Shown here: piece after piece, positions 8,195 through 16,037 of the stretch | Numbering within the stretch: position 1 is the stretch's first letter | How the letters are laid out: every line of letters starts with the position of its first letter | Assembly (NCBI GenBank): GCA_034002745.1 | Contig: JAVEZY010000004.1 | Span: forward strand, 69,611-133,610 | DNA from: JAITWN01 sp034002745 | GTDB taxonomy: Bacteria; Pseudomonadota; Gammaproteobacteria; SZUA-140 | Reading direction: 5' to 3' | Length of the DNA: 64,000 bases | Notes under the pieces: generated by a model | What the model was told of the DNA's origin: nothing | The model's database searches: none | What the model saw: only the letters and a program-made list of their open reading frames with translations | Made by a program: the position numbers and the translations under genes

Positions 8195-8434
8195 ATGATC
8201 ACCATCAAACCGGTCCGTGCCCTGCGCGATCTGGAGCTGACGGATCATTCGGGCACAACCTTCCAGCTCGCCGAGGGCAGGAATTACGAGCTGCACATGG
8301 CGGACGCCCACCTGCACTCCGATCCGGAGCGCTTCTACCCCTGCGAGATCCACGCCCTCGGCAGCGCCGACATCATTGGCATCATCGATCAACGGGAGGC
8401 TGGAACGCTGATTGCCGATGGGTGCCTGATATAG
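8195..8434 (+). CDS. Small conserved-looking hypothetical protein
   Basis: A 79-residue product, MITIKPVRALRDLELTDHSG onward, predicted soluble with alternating strands and an FYPCEIHALGSADIIGIIDQ core. A weak purine-rich ribosome site (GGGAAGCAAAG) precedes the ATG. It lies between a hairpin and the OsmC gene, 39 bp before the latter, so the two may be co-transcribed. I do not recognise the family. Base composition and codon pattern look like the neighbouring real genes, and no better frame exists here. Confidence 0.6.
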   Translation: MITIKPVRALRDLELTDHSGTTFQLAEGRNYELHMADAHLHSDPERFYPCEIHALGSADIIGIIDQREAGTLIADGCLI

Positions 8435-8473
8435 GAAACCCTCCGCAGCGCCCCATTCGAGAGGAAAACGACG

Positions 8474-9025
8474 ATGACTGAACGGCAGGTGAATGGGATC
8501 GATGTCCGTCAGCTGCTCGACACGGCCGAGGCCATCAAGGGGAACGCCGGCATCGCGGACTTCCGCTTCCGGGCGAGAAACGACTGGGTGGATGGCACGC
8601 ACAATCGCGCCACAGTCAAGGATTTCTATGGCGCCCTGGAGGAAGACAGCTCGCGGCAGGCCATGACCTTCGAGATCGACGAGCCGCCGGTGCTGTGCGG
8701 CGCAAACAAGGGCGCCAACCCGGTCGAATATCTTCTGGTCGCGCTGTCAGGTTGCCTGACGACCACACTGGTCGCCCACGCCGCTGCGCGCGGCATCAAA
8801 CTGAATGCGATCCAGTCCCGTTACGAGGGAGAGATCGACCTGCGCGGATTCCTCGGCATTTCGGAGGACGTACCCGTCGGCTACAAGCGAATCCGGGTGG
8901 TGTTCAGCATCGATGCCGAGCTCTCGCGCGAGGCCAAGGAAGAGCTCGTCGCCATGGCCCAAAAGTATTCGCCGGTATTCAACACCCTCACCGGTCCGGT
9001 GCCCGTGGACGTCGATCTCGAGTGA
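8474..9025 (+). CDS. OsmC family peroxidase-like protein
   Basis: A 183-residue protein of the OsmC/Ohr superfamily. The two cysteines expected of peroxide-reducing members are present: PPVLCGANKGANPVEYLLVA and the helix LSGCLTTTLVAHA. The C-terminal strand region (VVFSIDAELSREAKEEL, NTLTGPVPVDVDLE) also fits. These enzymes detoxify organic hydroperoxides in the cytoplasm. GAGAGGAAAACG upstream supports the ATG at 8474. A convergent peroxiredoxin gene follows, so two peroxide-defence genes meet here, separated by a hairpin. Confidence 0.9.
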   Translation: MTERQVNGIDVRQLLDTAEAIKGNAGIADFRFRARNDWVDGTHNRATVKDFYGALEEDSSRQAMTFEIDEPPVLCGANKGANPVEYLLVALSGCLTTTLVAHAAARGIKLNAIQSRYEGEIDLRGFLGISEDVPVGYKRIRVVFSIDAELSREAKEELVAMAQKYSPVFNTLTGPVPVDVDLE

Positions 9026-9030
9026 AGCAC

Positions 9031-9067
9031 AGGGAACGCTCCCCTCAGGCGCCGGGGAGCGTCTCCT
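9031..9067. terminator. Hairpin between the convergent OsmC and peroxiredoxin genes
   Basis: AGGGAACGCTCCCC (9031-9044) pairs with GGGGAGCGTCTCCT (9054-9067). The right arm overlaps the last codons of the peroxiredoxin gene. Its position between convergent genes suggests a bidirectional terminator. Confidence 0.5.
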
Positions 9068-9590
9068 TTCGCCACCGCTTCACCGCGTCCATCGTGCGCT
9101 GAACATGTTCGTGGGGCTTGAGGTCGGTGTAGCTCATCAGGATGGTGCCGTCGGGGGCGATCACGTAGGACGTTCTGTTGGCATACTGAGGCCGGTCTGC
9201 GAGCACCGCTCGATACGCTTTCATCACCGAGCGGTCCGCATCCGCTGCGACCGCGAACTTCCCCCGACACTCGCTGACTGAAAAGCGGTTCAGCGTATCG
9301 ATGTCATCCCCGCTCACACCGATGATCGTTGCTCCAAGCGCCTTGAACTCATCGGTGGCCTCGGCGAACTGGTGCGCCTCGATGGTACAGCCCGGGGTAA
9401 AGGCAGCCGGATAGAAGTAGAGTACCACCGGCCCGGCTGCGAGTGCCTCGGCCAGCGAGAAGGTGAACACCTCGCCGCCGAGAGACGCCTGCAGCGTGAA
9501 GTCCGGTGCCCGCGCGCCCACATCGAGCGCCGCGCGGGCCGGCATGACGATGGCCAGCAGCAGCGCAACCATCAGCTTGAGCTTAGTCAT
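9045..9590 (-). CDS. Exported peroxiredoxin, BCP/PrxQ type
   Basis: A 181-residue thioredoxin-fold peroxidase. Residues 1-20 form a signal peptide (LKLMVALLLAIVMPARA). The peroxidatic cysteine lies in FYPAAFTPGCTIEAHQF, the usual PGCTxEA motif. A second cysteine in SVSECRGKFAVAAD could resolve it. The C-terminal strands (TSYVIAPDGTILMSYTDL) match AhpC/TSA proteins. Its predicted periplasmic location separates it from ordinary cytoplasmic Bcp. It converges on the OsmC gene. Confidence 0.9.
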   Translation of the reverse strand: MTKLKLMVALLLAIVMPARAALDVGARAPDFTLQASLGGEVFTFSLAEALAAGPVVLYFYPAAFTPGCTIEAHQFAEATDEFKALGATIIGVSGDDIDTLNRFSVSECRGKFAVAADADRSVMKAYRAVLADRPQYANRTSYVIAPDGTILMSYTDLKPHEHVQRTMDAVKRWRKETLPGA

Positions 9591-9676
9591 ATCCCCTGCC
9601 TCGATCAGAGAGCCGGATTCAGCTTATCCCCCAAGGGACCCCATTTCCAGCCTCGCAGCCGACGGGCGCACCGGCC

Positions 9677-10093
9677 TCATGCAGTCATGCCGGACTTGAT
9701 TTCAGCCAGGCGCTCCAGCAGGCGGGCGATATGTCCGTCCCTGATCATGGCAGCCCAATGCCCGTCGCAGAAGCGCTCACCGCGCACACAATAGGTCAGC
9801 ATGGTCCTGATCCGGGCGAGATCGGCATTCCGGACGGCCTCATGATCATCGAGCATGCGGCCGGCCTCCTCCGGCTGATAGTCACGATCCATCCAGCACT
9901 CGCCGGCAGCGATCCGGAAAAAATCCCGCACCACATCGCTGTACACCGGCGTGAACGACACCAGGATTGCATCCTGCGTCTGGAGCGAGCCATCGTGCCA
10001 CCTTTGAACCAAGCCGCACTTCTGCGCCTGGAGTCGCGGCAGAAAAGCGAGCAGCGCTTCGATTTCCTGCATTGTGGGTAGCCGGGTGTTCAT
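9677..10093 (-). CDS. DUF6508 domain protein
   Basis: A 138-residue soluble protein starting MNTRLPTMQEIEALLAFLPR. The C-terminal half has the recognisable block RIRTMLTYCVRGERFCDGHW followed by AAMIRDGHIARLLERL, which matches the pattern I associate with DUF6508, a family of unknown function often found as single small genes. The ATG at 10093 is preferred to one seven codons upstream because the shorter form begins at the conserved N-terminal region. It lies alone between the peroxiredoxin and cupin genes, on the same strand as both. Confidence 0.75.
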   Translation of the reverse strand: MNTRLPTMQEIEALLAFLPRLQAQKCGLVQRWHDGSLQTQDAILVSFTPVYSDVVRDFFRIAAGECWMDRDYQPEEAGRMLDDHEAVRNADLARIRTMLTYCVRGERFCDGHWAAMIRDGHIARLLERLAEIKSGMTA

Positions 10094-10216
10094 GACTTTC
10101 GCTCGGCGGAGCAACCGGCAGCCAGCCGGCGCCGCCGCATGAGGGCAAATGCACCGAACGCCACACGGCCGGGAGCAGGTGGAACGAAGACCACGCCTGG
10201 TCCCGCATGGCTCCCG

Positions 10217-10612
10217 CTACTCGGTCGTCCTGCCGTCAAAGTGTTCTTCCATGCGCTCTGCATCGGCCTTCGAAGCATGCACGACGCCATCGCGGTGCTC
10301 CGGCGGCCCGTAGATGGTATAGACGCGGAGCGGCTCCCGGCCCGTATTGACGAAATTGTGGCGCGCGCCGGCCGGCACGATGATGGCGTCATCCGCCTCG
10401 ACCCGCGTTGCCTTGCCGTCGATATGAATCTCGCCGCTCCCCTGCTCCACGCGAAAAAACTGGTCGCCGTCCTCATGCACCTCCTCGCCGATCTCCTCGC
10501 CGGGATCGAGCGACATGAGCACGAGTTGCAGGTTCTTGCCGGTATACAGCACGCGGCGAAAGTCGGAATTTTCCAGGGTCAACTTCTCGATGTCGCCGAC
10601 AAATCCTTTCAT
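10217..10612 (-). CDS. Cupin domain protein
   Basis: A 131-residue single-domain cupin. The first cupin motif is seen in GEEIGEEVHEDGDQFFRVEQ, with metal-binding His and Glu, and the second in VPAGARHNFVNTGREPLRVY. Many such small cupins appear in stress and sugar pathways; no substrate can be assigned. GCGAGGAGGACACC directly before the ATG at 10612 is a strong ribosome site. The upstream region (10680 onward) is the repeat array of the tRNA-Ser(GGA) locus. Confidence 0.85.
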   Translation of the reverse strand: MKGFVGDIEKLTLENSDFRRVLYTGKNLQLVLMSLDPGEEIGEEVHEDGDQFFRVEQGSGEIHIDGKATRVEADDAIIVPAGARHNFVNTGREPLRVYTIYGPPEHRDGVVHASKADAERMEEHFDGRTTE

Positions 10613-10680
10613 TGGTGTCCTCCTCGCACACAGGTGCCATCGGCAAACTCTAGCACGATGCCTTCATGGCGGAGAGTGCA

Positions 10681-10955
10681 GAATTGACCCGCGACGCCGT
10701 CCCGTTCGGTCGAATCCAGCCGATTGGATGTACTGCGGGTTGACTCGGCCTGCGGCCTCCCCCTGCGGGGGGACGCGCAGCCGCCTTCCGGCGCACGGCG
10801 GGCGTGTAATGACCCAGTGATCGAACCCAGCCGATTGATGTACCGCGGGTTGACTCGGCCTTGCGGCCTCGCCCCTTCGGGGCCGGCTTCGCCGGTCCGA
10901 TCGGCTTGCGCCGATCGTCGAACGTTCAGCTGAAATAAGCGGGACTCGGAGAATC
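10681..10955. repeat. Degenerate copies of the tRNA-Ser repeat core
   Basis: This gene-free stretch holds two diverged copies of the hairpin core found in the regular repeats next door: one from about 10741 to 10833 and one from about 10851 to 10930. A third fragment lies at 10690-10735. Each begins near TTGACTCGGCC and ends near TCGAACCCAG or TCGAACG. Recognisable pieces include CGGCC(T)TGCGGCCTC, GCCCCTTCGGGGC and CCGATCGGC. They look like older, decayed members of the same array. No coding frame is supported. Confidence 0.75.
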
Positions 10956-11137
10956 TGGCGGAGAGGGCGGGATTGATTCGGCCCTGCGGGCCTCGCCCCT
11001 TCGGGGCGGCTGCGCCGTCCCGATCGGCTGCCGCCGATCGGTCGAACCCAGCCGATTGGATACCGAGGATTCGAATCCCGTAGTCCGGACAGGACAGCGG
11101 TCAGGATAGGTCAGCGGTATTCAGCGATCAGCAGAGA
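10956..11137 (-). repeat. tRNA-end tandem repeat, distal 182-bp unit
   Basis: This unit is identical to the next one (11138-11319) apart from a single base. In the transcript direction it ends with a copy of the last 19 nt of a tRNA-Ser, including CCA. The differing base makes that end match the tRNA-Ser(CGA) gene at 15879 rather than the adjacent tRNA-Ser(GGA). It contains the GC-rich core (10975-11053) with GCCCCTTCGGGGC and an 8-bp stem CGATCGGC/GCCGATCG, then a T-arm-like inverted segment at 11061-11079. Confidence 0.9.
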
Positions 11138-11410
<273 letters not shown>

Positions 11411-11500
11411 GGGGAAAGTTTTCCGGTCGCCCAGGAGGCGGTCCGGAAAGGCCGAAAGAATACAGCAAGCCGCCCCTCCGCACAATCTCGATCCGCTTGG

Positions 11501-13894
11501 TCAGCCGTGGCCGGAGGCACCCCAGCGCCAGTTCTGGATGTCGGGCATGTCTTCGCCGTGTTCGAATATGTAGGCCTTGTGGGCGGTCAGGCGATCGCGC
11601 ATGAGCTGCTTGATGTAGGCGCTGCGGGCGCCGAGTTTGGGTACGCGGTCGACCACGTCGGAGACGAGGTGGAAGCGATCGAGGTCGTTTACCACGGTCA
11701 TGTCGAACGGCGTGGTGGTGGTGCCCTCCTCCTTGTATCCGCGCACGTGCAGGTTGTCGTGGTTGGTGCGGCGGTAGGTCAGCCGGTGGATCAGCCACGG
11801 ATAGCCGTGGAAGGCGAAGATGATCGGCTTGTCGGTGGTGAAGATGGAGTCGAAGTCCCGATCCTTGAGTCCGTGCGGATGTTCCTCCGGCGGCTGCAGG
11901 GTCATGAGGTCGACGACGTTCACCACCCGCACGCGCAGCTCCGGCGCGTGCTGGCGCAACAGGTCGACGGCGGCGAGTGTTTCCAGCGTCGGCACGTCGC
12001 CCGCACAGGCCATGACGACGTCGGTTTCCCCATCGAGGTCCGAGCTCGCCCACTCCCAGATGCCGACGCCCGCATTGCAGTGCGCCACTGCCTGCTCCAT
12101 GGTCAGCCACTGCGGCTGGGACTGCTTTCCCGCCACGATCACGTTGACGAAGTTGCGGCTGCGCAGGCAGCGGTCGGTGATGCACAGCAGCGTGTTCGCA
12201 TCCGGCGGCAGGTAGACGCGGATGGTGTCCGCCTTCTTGTTCGCCACCACGTCGATGAAGCCGGGATCCTGATGCGAGAAGCCGTTGTGGTCCTGGCGCC
12301 AGACATGCGAGGTCAATAGGTAATTGAGCGAGGCGATCGGTCGCCGCCAGGGTACTTCCTTGCTGACCTTCAGCCATTTCGCATGCTGGTTGAACATCGA
12401 ATCGACGATATGGATGAAGGCTTCGTAGCAGGAAAAGAAGCCATGTCGTCCCGTCAGCAGATACCCTTCCAGCCAGCCCTGGCAGGTGTGTTCGCTGAGG
12501 ATCTCCATGACCCGGCCGTCGGGCGCGAGATGATCGTCTTCGGGCAACCGTTCTGCGAGCCAGGTCCGGGCGGTGACTTCGTACAGCGCCGTCAGCCGGT
12601 TGGAACTGTTTTCATCGGGACCGAAGACGCGGAAGTTGCGATGGGCCGCATTCAGGCGCATCACGTCCCGCAGCAACTGGCTCATGACCCGCGTGCCTTC
12701 GGCGAAGCTCAGACCGGGCCGCTCGACCGCGACTGCGTACTTGCGGTAGTCGGGCATGATCAGGTCGCGCAACAGCAGGCCGCCGTTCGCATGCGGGTTG
12801 GCGCCCATGCGACGCGCGCCCTCCGGAGCCAGCGCGCGCAACTCGGGGCGCGGCGCGCCGTTTTCGTCGAAGAGCTCCTCGGGCCGGTAGCTGCGCAGCC
12901 ACTCCTCCAGCAACCCCAGATAGTGCGGGTTTTCCTCGATGCCCGCGAACGGCACCTGATGGGAGCGCCAGTAGTCCTCTACCTTCTTGCCATCCACCTC
13001 GCGCGGTCCGGTCCAGCCCTTGGGCGTGCGCAGCACGATCATCGGCCAGCGCGGTCGGGACAGATCTCCCTCGCGCGCGCGGCGCTTGATGGCGGCAATG
13101 CGTTCGACGATCTCGTCCAGCGTCGCCGCCATCGCCTGGTGCATGCGCTCGGGATCCGAGCCTTCGACGAACCAGGGCTCGTAGCCGTAGCCGCGGAACA
13201 GATCCGCAAGCTCTTCGTGGCTGATGCGCGCGAGCAGCGTCGGATTGGCGATCTTGTAGCCGTTGAGGTGGAGGATCGGAAGTACCGTGCCGTCGGTCGC
13301 GGGGTTGAGGAACTTGTTCGAATGCCATGCGGTAGCGAGCGGTCCGGTTTCGGCCTCGCCGTCTCCAATGACGCAGCAGGCAACGAGATCGGGATTGTCG
13401 AACACCGCGCCGAAGGCATGCGACAGCGAGTAGCCGAGTTCGCCCCCCTCATTGATGGAGCCGGGCGTCTCGGCGGTGACATGACTGCCGACACCGCCCG
13501 GGAAGGAGAAGCGGCGAAACATCAGCCTCATGCCTTCCTCGTCGAGACCGACGTTGGGATACAGTTCGGTATAGCTCCCTTCGAGCCAGGTGTTGGCAAC
13601 CAGGCCCGGTCCGCCGTGGCCGGGGCCAGTGATATAGATCATGTCGAGCCCATGCCGGCGGATGATGCGGTTCATGTGCGCGTAGATGAAATTCAGGCCC
13701 GGCGTGGTGCCCCAGTGCCCGAGCAGGCGCGGCTTGATGTGCTCCACCCGCAGCGGCGCGCGCAGCAATGGATTGTCCAGCAGGTAGATCTGCCCCACCG
13801 ACAGATAGTTCGCCGCGCGCCAGTAGGCGTCGACCAGCTGCAGCTCTTCGCCGGTCAGCGGTCCGTTGGTTTGTGCGGATTCCCGTGCAGACAT
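11501..13894 (-). CDS. xfp: Phosphoketolase (xylulose/fructose-6-phosphate)
   Basis: A full-length 797-residue thiamine-diphosphate enzyme that splits xylulose-5-P (and often fructose-6-P) with phosphate to acetyl phosphate and a shorter sugar phosphate. Family hallmarks are visible: the N-terminal LRAPLRVEHIKPRLLGHWGT, the ThDP/Mg region GDGEAETGPLATAWHSNKFL, and YKIANPTLLARI. An acetate kinase gene lies 49 bp upstream on the same strand, so acetyl phosphate could yield acetate and ATP. TGAAACGATTC and AGGAGGAAGAC upstream of the ATG at 13894 support the start. Confidence 0.96.
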   Translation of the reverse strand: MSARESAQTNGPLTGEELQLVDAYWRAANYLSVGQIYLLDNPLLRAPLRVEHIKPRLLGHWGTTPGLNFIYAHMNRIIRRHGLDMIYITGPGHGGPGLVANTWLEGSYTELYPNVGLDEEGMRLMFRRFSFPGGVGSHVTAETPGSINEGGELGYSLSHAFGAVFDNPDLVACCVIGDGEAETGPLATAWHSNKFLNPATDGTVLPILHLNGYKIANPTLLARISHEELADLFRGYGYEPWFVEGSDPERMHQAMAATLDEIVERIAAIKRRAREGDLSRPRWPMIVLRTPKGWTGPREVDGKKVEDYWRSHQVPFAGIEENPHYLGLLEEWLRSYRPEELFDENGAPRPELRALAPEGARRMGANPHANGGLLLRDLIMPDYRKYAVAVERPGLSFAEGTRVMSQLLRDVMRLNAAHRNFRVFGPDENSSNRLTALYEVTARTWLAERLPEDDHLAPDGRVMEILSEHTCQGWLEGYLLTGRHGFFSCYEAFIHIVDSMFNQHAKWLKVSKEVPWRRPIASLNYLLTSHVWRQDHNGFSHQDPGFIDVVANKKADTIRVYLPPDANTLLCITDRCLRSRNFVNVIVAGKQSQPQWLTMEQAVAHCNAGVGIWEWASSDLDGETDVVMACAGDVPTLETLAAVDLLRQHAPELRVRVVNVVDLMTLQPPEEHPHGLKDRDFDSIFTTDKPIIFAFHGYPWLIHRLTYRRTNHDNLHVRGYKEEGTTTTPFDMTVVNDLDRFHLVSDVVDRVPKLGARSAYIKQLMRDRLTAHKAYIFEHGEDMPDIQNWRWGASGHG

Positions 13895-13943
13895 GTCTTC
13901 CTCCTGAAACGATTCTGGACGGAAAGATCCGGGACGAAGACGA

Positions 13944-15050
13944 TCATCCCGCTTCGTGCAATATGCGCAGCGCCGCCTCGGCGATCACTTCCGCCTCGTC
14001 GACGGGCTGGACACGCACTTCGATGCGGCTCTCGTCTGCGCTGATGCGCGCAGCCTTTCCGATCGCCGCGTCATTGGCTTCGGGATCAGGCGCCACGCCG
14101 AAGGCTTCGAGCCCTTTCAGTACCAGTGCGCGGACGGCTGGCACATGCTCGCCCACCCCGCCGCCGAACACGATACCGTCGACCCCGCCCAGCGTGGCGA
14201 TGTAGGCGCCGATGTACTTGCGTACGCGATGACAGTAGGCGGTGACGGCAAGCTCGGCGGCGGGATCATCGCTCGCCAGCAGGACGCGCATGTCACCGCT
14301 CAGTCCCGACAAGCCGGCAAGGCCGCCTTCTCGCATCAGCAGGCGCTCGAGTTCATCGACGCCAATGCCGTCGCGCAGCAGATGGATGAGCAGCCCGGGA
14401 TCGATGTCTCCGCTGCGCGTCGCCATGAGCAGGCCTTCACCGGGGGTGAAACCCATCGAGGTGTCGACCGCCCTGCCCCGCTCGATCGCGGTCGCCGAGC
14501 AGCCCGCGCCGAGCTGCAGCGTGATGATGCGCCCGCCCTGGGGCAACTCGGGTCGCGCCGCGCACCAGGCCCGCCACATGGCCTCATGCGCAATGCCGTG
14601 AAAACCGTAGCGCCGCAGCCCGCGCTGCTCCGAAAGCGCGCGTGGCAATCCATAGAGTGCGGCATGCATCGGCAGCTCGGCGAAGAACGCGGTGTCGAAC
14701 ACGGCCAGCTGCGGAATCGCCGCGCCGAAAGCGGTTTCGCAGGCATCGATCCAGGCCAGTGCCGCCGGATTGTGCAGAGGCGCCAGTGCGGAGGCACGCC
14801 GCAGTTCGGCATGCACATCGTCATCGATGAGACTCGGACGCCGCAGCGTGCCGCCATGCACGACACGATGCCCCACGATGCCGGGACTGGCGCCATCGAG
14901 GACGTCGCGCAGATGCCGGGGATCGGCAGTCGAGCCCTCATGTCGGACGCTCCTCACGCACTCCACAGCGGCACCTCCCTCCACGACCCGATAGACACCG
15001 AGGCGCACGGAAGAACTGCCGGCATTGACGATCAGGAGCGGCGCTGTCAT
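13944..15050 (-). CDS. ackA: Acetate kinase
   Basis: A 368-residue kinase interconverting acetyl phosphate and acetate with ADP/ATP. It shows LLIVNAGSSSVRLGVY at the N-terminus, AVFDTAFF, RRYGFHGIAHEAMW, STSMGF-type DTSMGFTPGEG, ATRSGDIDPG and VFGGGVGEH. One motif is unusual: the loop that normally reads HLGNG is here QLGAG. The protein is also somewhat shorter than the usual 395-400 residues. It is first in an operon with phosphoketolase (49-bp gap), a common pairing. The ATG at 15050 is set by the NAGSSS N-terminus. Confidence 0.93.
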   Translation of the reverse strand: MTAPLLIVNAGSSSVRLGVYRVVEGGAAVECVRSVRHEGSTADPRHLRDVLDGASPGIVGHRVVHGGTLRRPSLIDDDVHAELRRASALAPLHNPAALAWIDACETAFGAAIPQLAVFDTAFFAELPMHAALYGLPRALSEQRGLRRYGFHGIAHEAMWRAWCAARPELPQGGRIITLQLGAGCSATAIERGRAVDTSMGFTPGEGLLMATRSGDIDPGLLIHLLRDGIGVDELERLLMREGGLAGLSGLSGDMRVLLASDDPAAELAVTAYCHRVRKYIGAYIATLGGVDGIVFGGGVGEHVPAVRALVLKGLEAFGVAPDPEANDAAIGKAARISADESRIEVRVQPVDEAEVIAEAALRILHEAG

Positions 15051-15599
15051 GGCCCGACTCTGCTCTGGACAAGGTCCCGATGTTACCCAAATCCGCCACC
15101 GATTGCGCCCGGAGGCGGAATCCGAACAACAGGCCAAAGATAATATCCCGAGACATCAATACCTTGATGGCCCGCGGCGTGATCAGCGTCGCAATCTAGC
15201 GACCATTCGGCTAAAATCCGTCCCAGCACCATAGCGAACACAAGGCCCCGCCCGCCTCGTGCGGGCCGCAAGCAAGAAGGAACAATTTGGACCGACGCGC
15301 GGTGTACCTCCTGTCTTCCACCGCCCATTTCGAAGTGCCGGCCTTTCTTGCGCCGGCGGTTCCCACCGGTCCATTTCAGATAACCACGGTTCGCCAACAT
15401 CGCGAACCCGCTCGGTAAGGACACCCGCTGCCGCTCCTCGACGGGCGGCAACCGACAACAGCCGCTTGCCCGCTCGGCGCGGCAGAATCATTTTCCTCCC
15501 CCAGGCGGACGCCTGGCGGAGCCGGCGCACCGGCGCCGACAGACGACGGCAAGGTTGCCCGACGAAGCCTCGAATCGATTACGGGGAATTTCGCGGCAA
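15051..15599. other. Gene-poor interval upstream of ackA
   Basis: Apart from the doubtful arginine-rich frame, I see no convincing gene here. The stretch contains several GC-rich inverted pairs (for example GCCCGC...GCGGGC near 15248-15265 and CCAGGCG...CGCCTGG near 15500-15517). They could belong to an untranslated transcript extending from the tRNA-Ser(CGA) locus, or to the ackA leader. Confidence 0.4.
15183..15491 (-). CDS. Possible small arginine-rich protein (doubtful)
   Basis: A 102-residue frame starting MILPRRAGKRLLSVAARRG with a strong ribosome site (GGGGGAGGAAA) directly before the ATG. It is rich in Arg, Ala and Gly and has no recognisable domain. It lies between the tRNA-Ser(CGA) repeat array and ackA, on the strand of the tRNA. 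High GC creates many chance frames here, so only the ribosome site argues for it. In E. coli the comparable tRNA repeat region encodes a small basic protein (Tpr), which makes the position notable but is not proof. Confidence 0.25.
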   Translation of the reverse strand: MILPRRAGKRLLSVAARRGAAAGVLTERVRDVGEPWLSEMDRWEPPAQERPALRNGRWKTGGTPRVGPNCSFLLAARTRRAGPCVRYGAGTDFSRMVARLRR

Positions 15600-15701
15600 C
15601 CGGCCTGCGGTCGGAACCAGAAGATTCGATCCCACGCGGGTTCGAATGCTGGATTCGGCCAGAGCAGCTGTCAGGGACGATCTGGTGGTGCTCGGGAAGT
15701 A
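15600..15701 (-). repeat. tRNA-end tandem repeat, truncated distal unit at the CGA locus
   Basis: From 15624 onward this copy is identical to 15801-15878, including the inverted T-arm segment at 15631-15647. The core is almost entirely deleted and survives only as CCGGCCTGCGGTCGGAACCAG-like residue at about 15600-15620. It marks the outer edge of the array. Confidence 0.75.
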
Positions 15702-15878
15702 TGGCGGAGAGGGCGGGATTGACTCGGCCCTGCGGGCCTCGCCCCTTCGGGGCGGCTTCGCCGTCCCGATCGGCTGACGCCGATCGGTCGAACCCAGCCC
15801 ATTCGATCCCACGCGGGTTCGAATGCTGGATTCGGCCAGAGCAGCTGTCAGGGACGATCTGGTGGTGCTCGGGAAGTA
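15702..15878 (-). repeat. tRNA-end tandem repeat, 177-bp unit at the CGA locus
   Basis: This unit abuts the CCA end of tRNA-Ser(CGA). In the transcript direction it ends with an exact copy of the tRNA's last 19 nt. Its core (15721-15799) closely matches the cores at 10975 and 11157, with a few substitutions. The flanking roughly 80 bp are unrelated to the GGA locus. The segment 15808-15824 is a perfect 17-nt complement of the tRNA's own T-arm region when transcribed. Confidence 0.9.
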
Positions 15879-15969
15879 TGGCGGAGAGGGCGGGATTCGA
15901 ACCCGCGTGGGGTGTTAACCCCCAACCGATTTCGAGTCGGTGCCGGTGTGACCGCTTCGGTACCTCTCC
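15879..15969 (-). tRNA. tRNA-Ser (anticodon CGA)
   Basis: A 91-nt type II tRNA with encoded CCA at its 3' end (15879-15881). Acceptor GGAGAGG pairs with CCTCTCC. The anticodon stem ACCGA/TCGGT holds loop CTCGAAA, with CGA at 15932-15934. It has a long variable arm and T loop GTTCGAATC. It reads UCG codons. mltF starts 69 bp away on the other strand. Confidence 0.96.
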
Positions 15970-16037
15970 GGGACGCAGAGCCGGACGGCTCGTGCGAGCG
16001 CCATTATATAAGATTCCAGGCACGGTTGGGAAAGGCT

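Noticed and set aside
15240..15560. Housekeeping RNA (tmRNA, RNase P, 6S or SRP RNA) in the gap before ackA
   Set aside because: None of the conserved sequence marks of these RNAs could be found on either strand.
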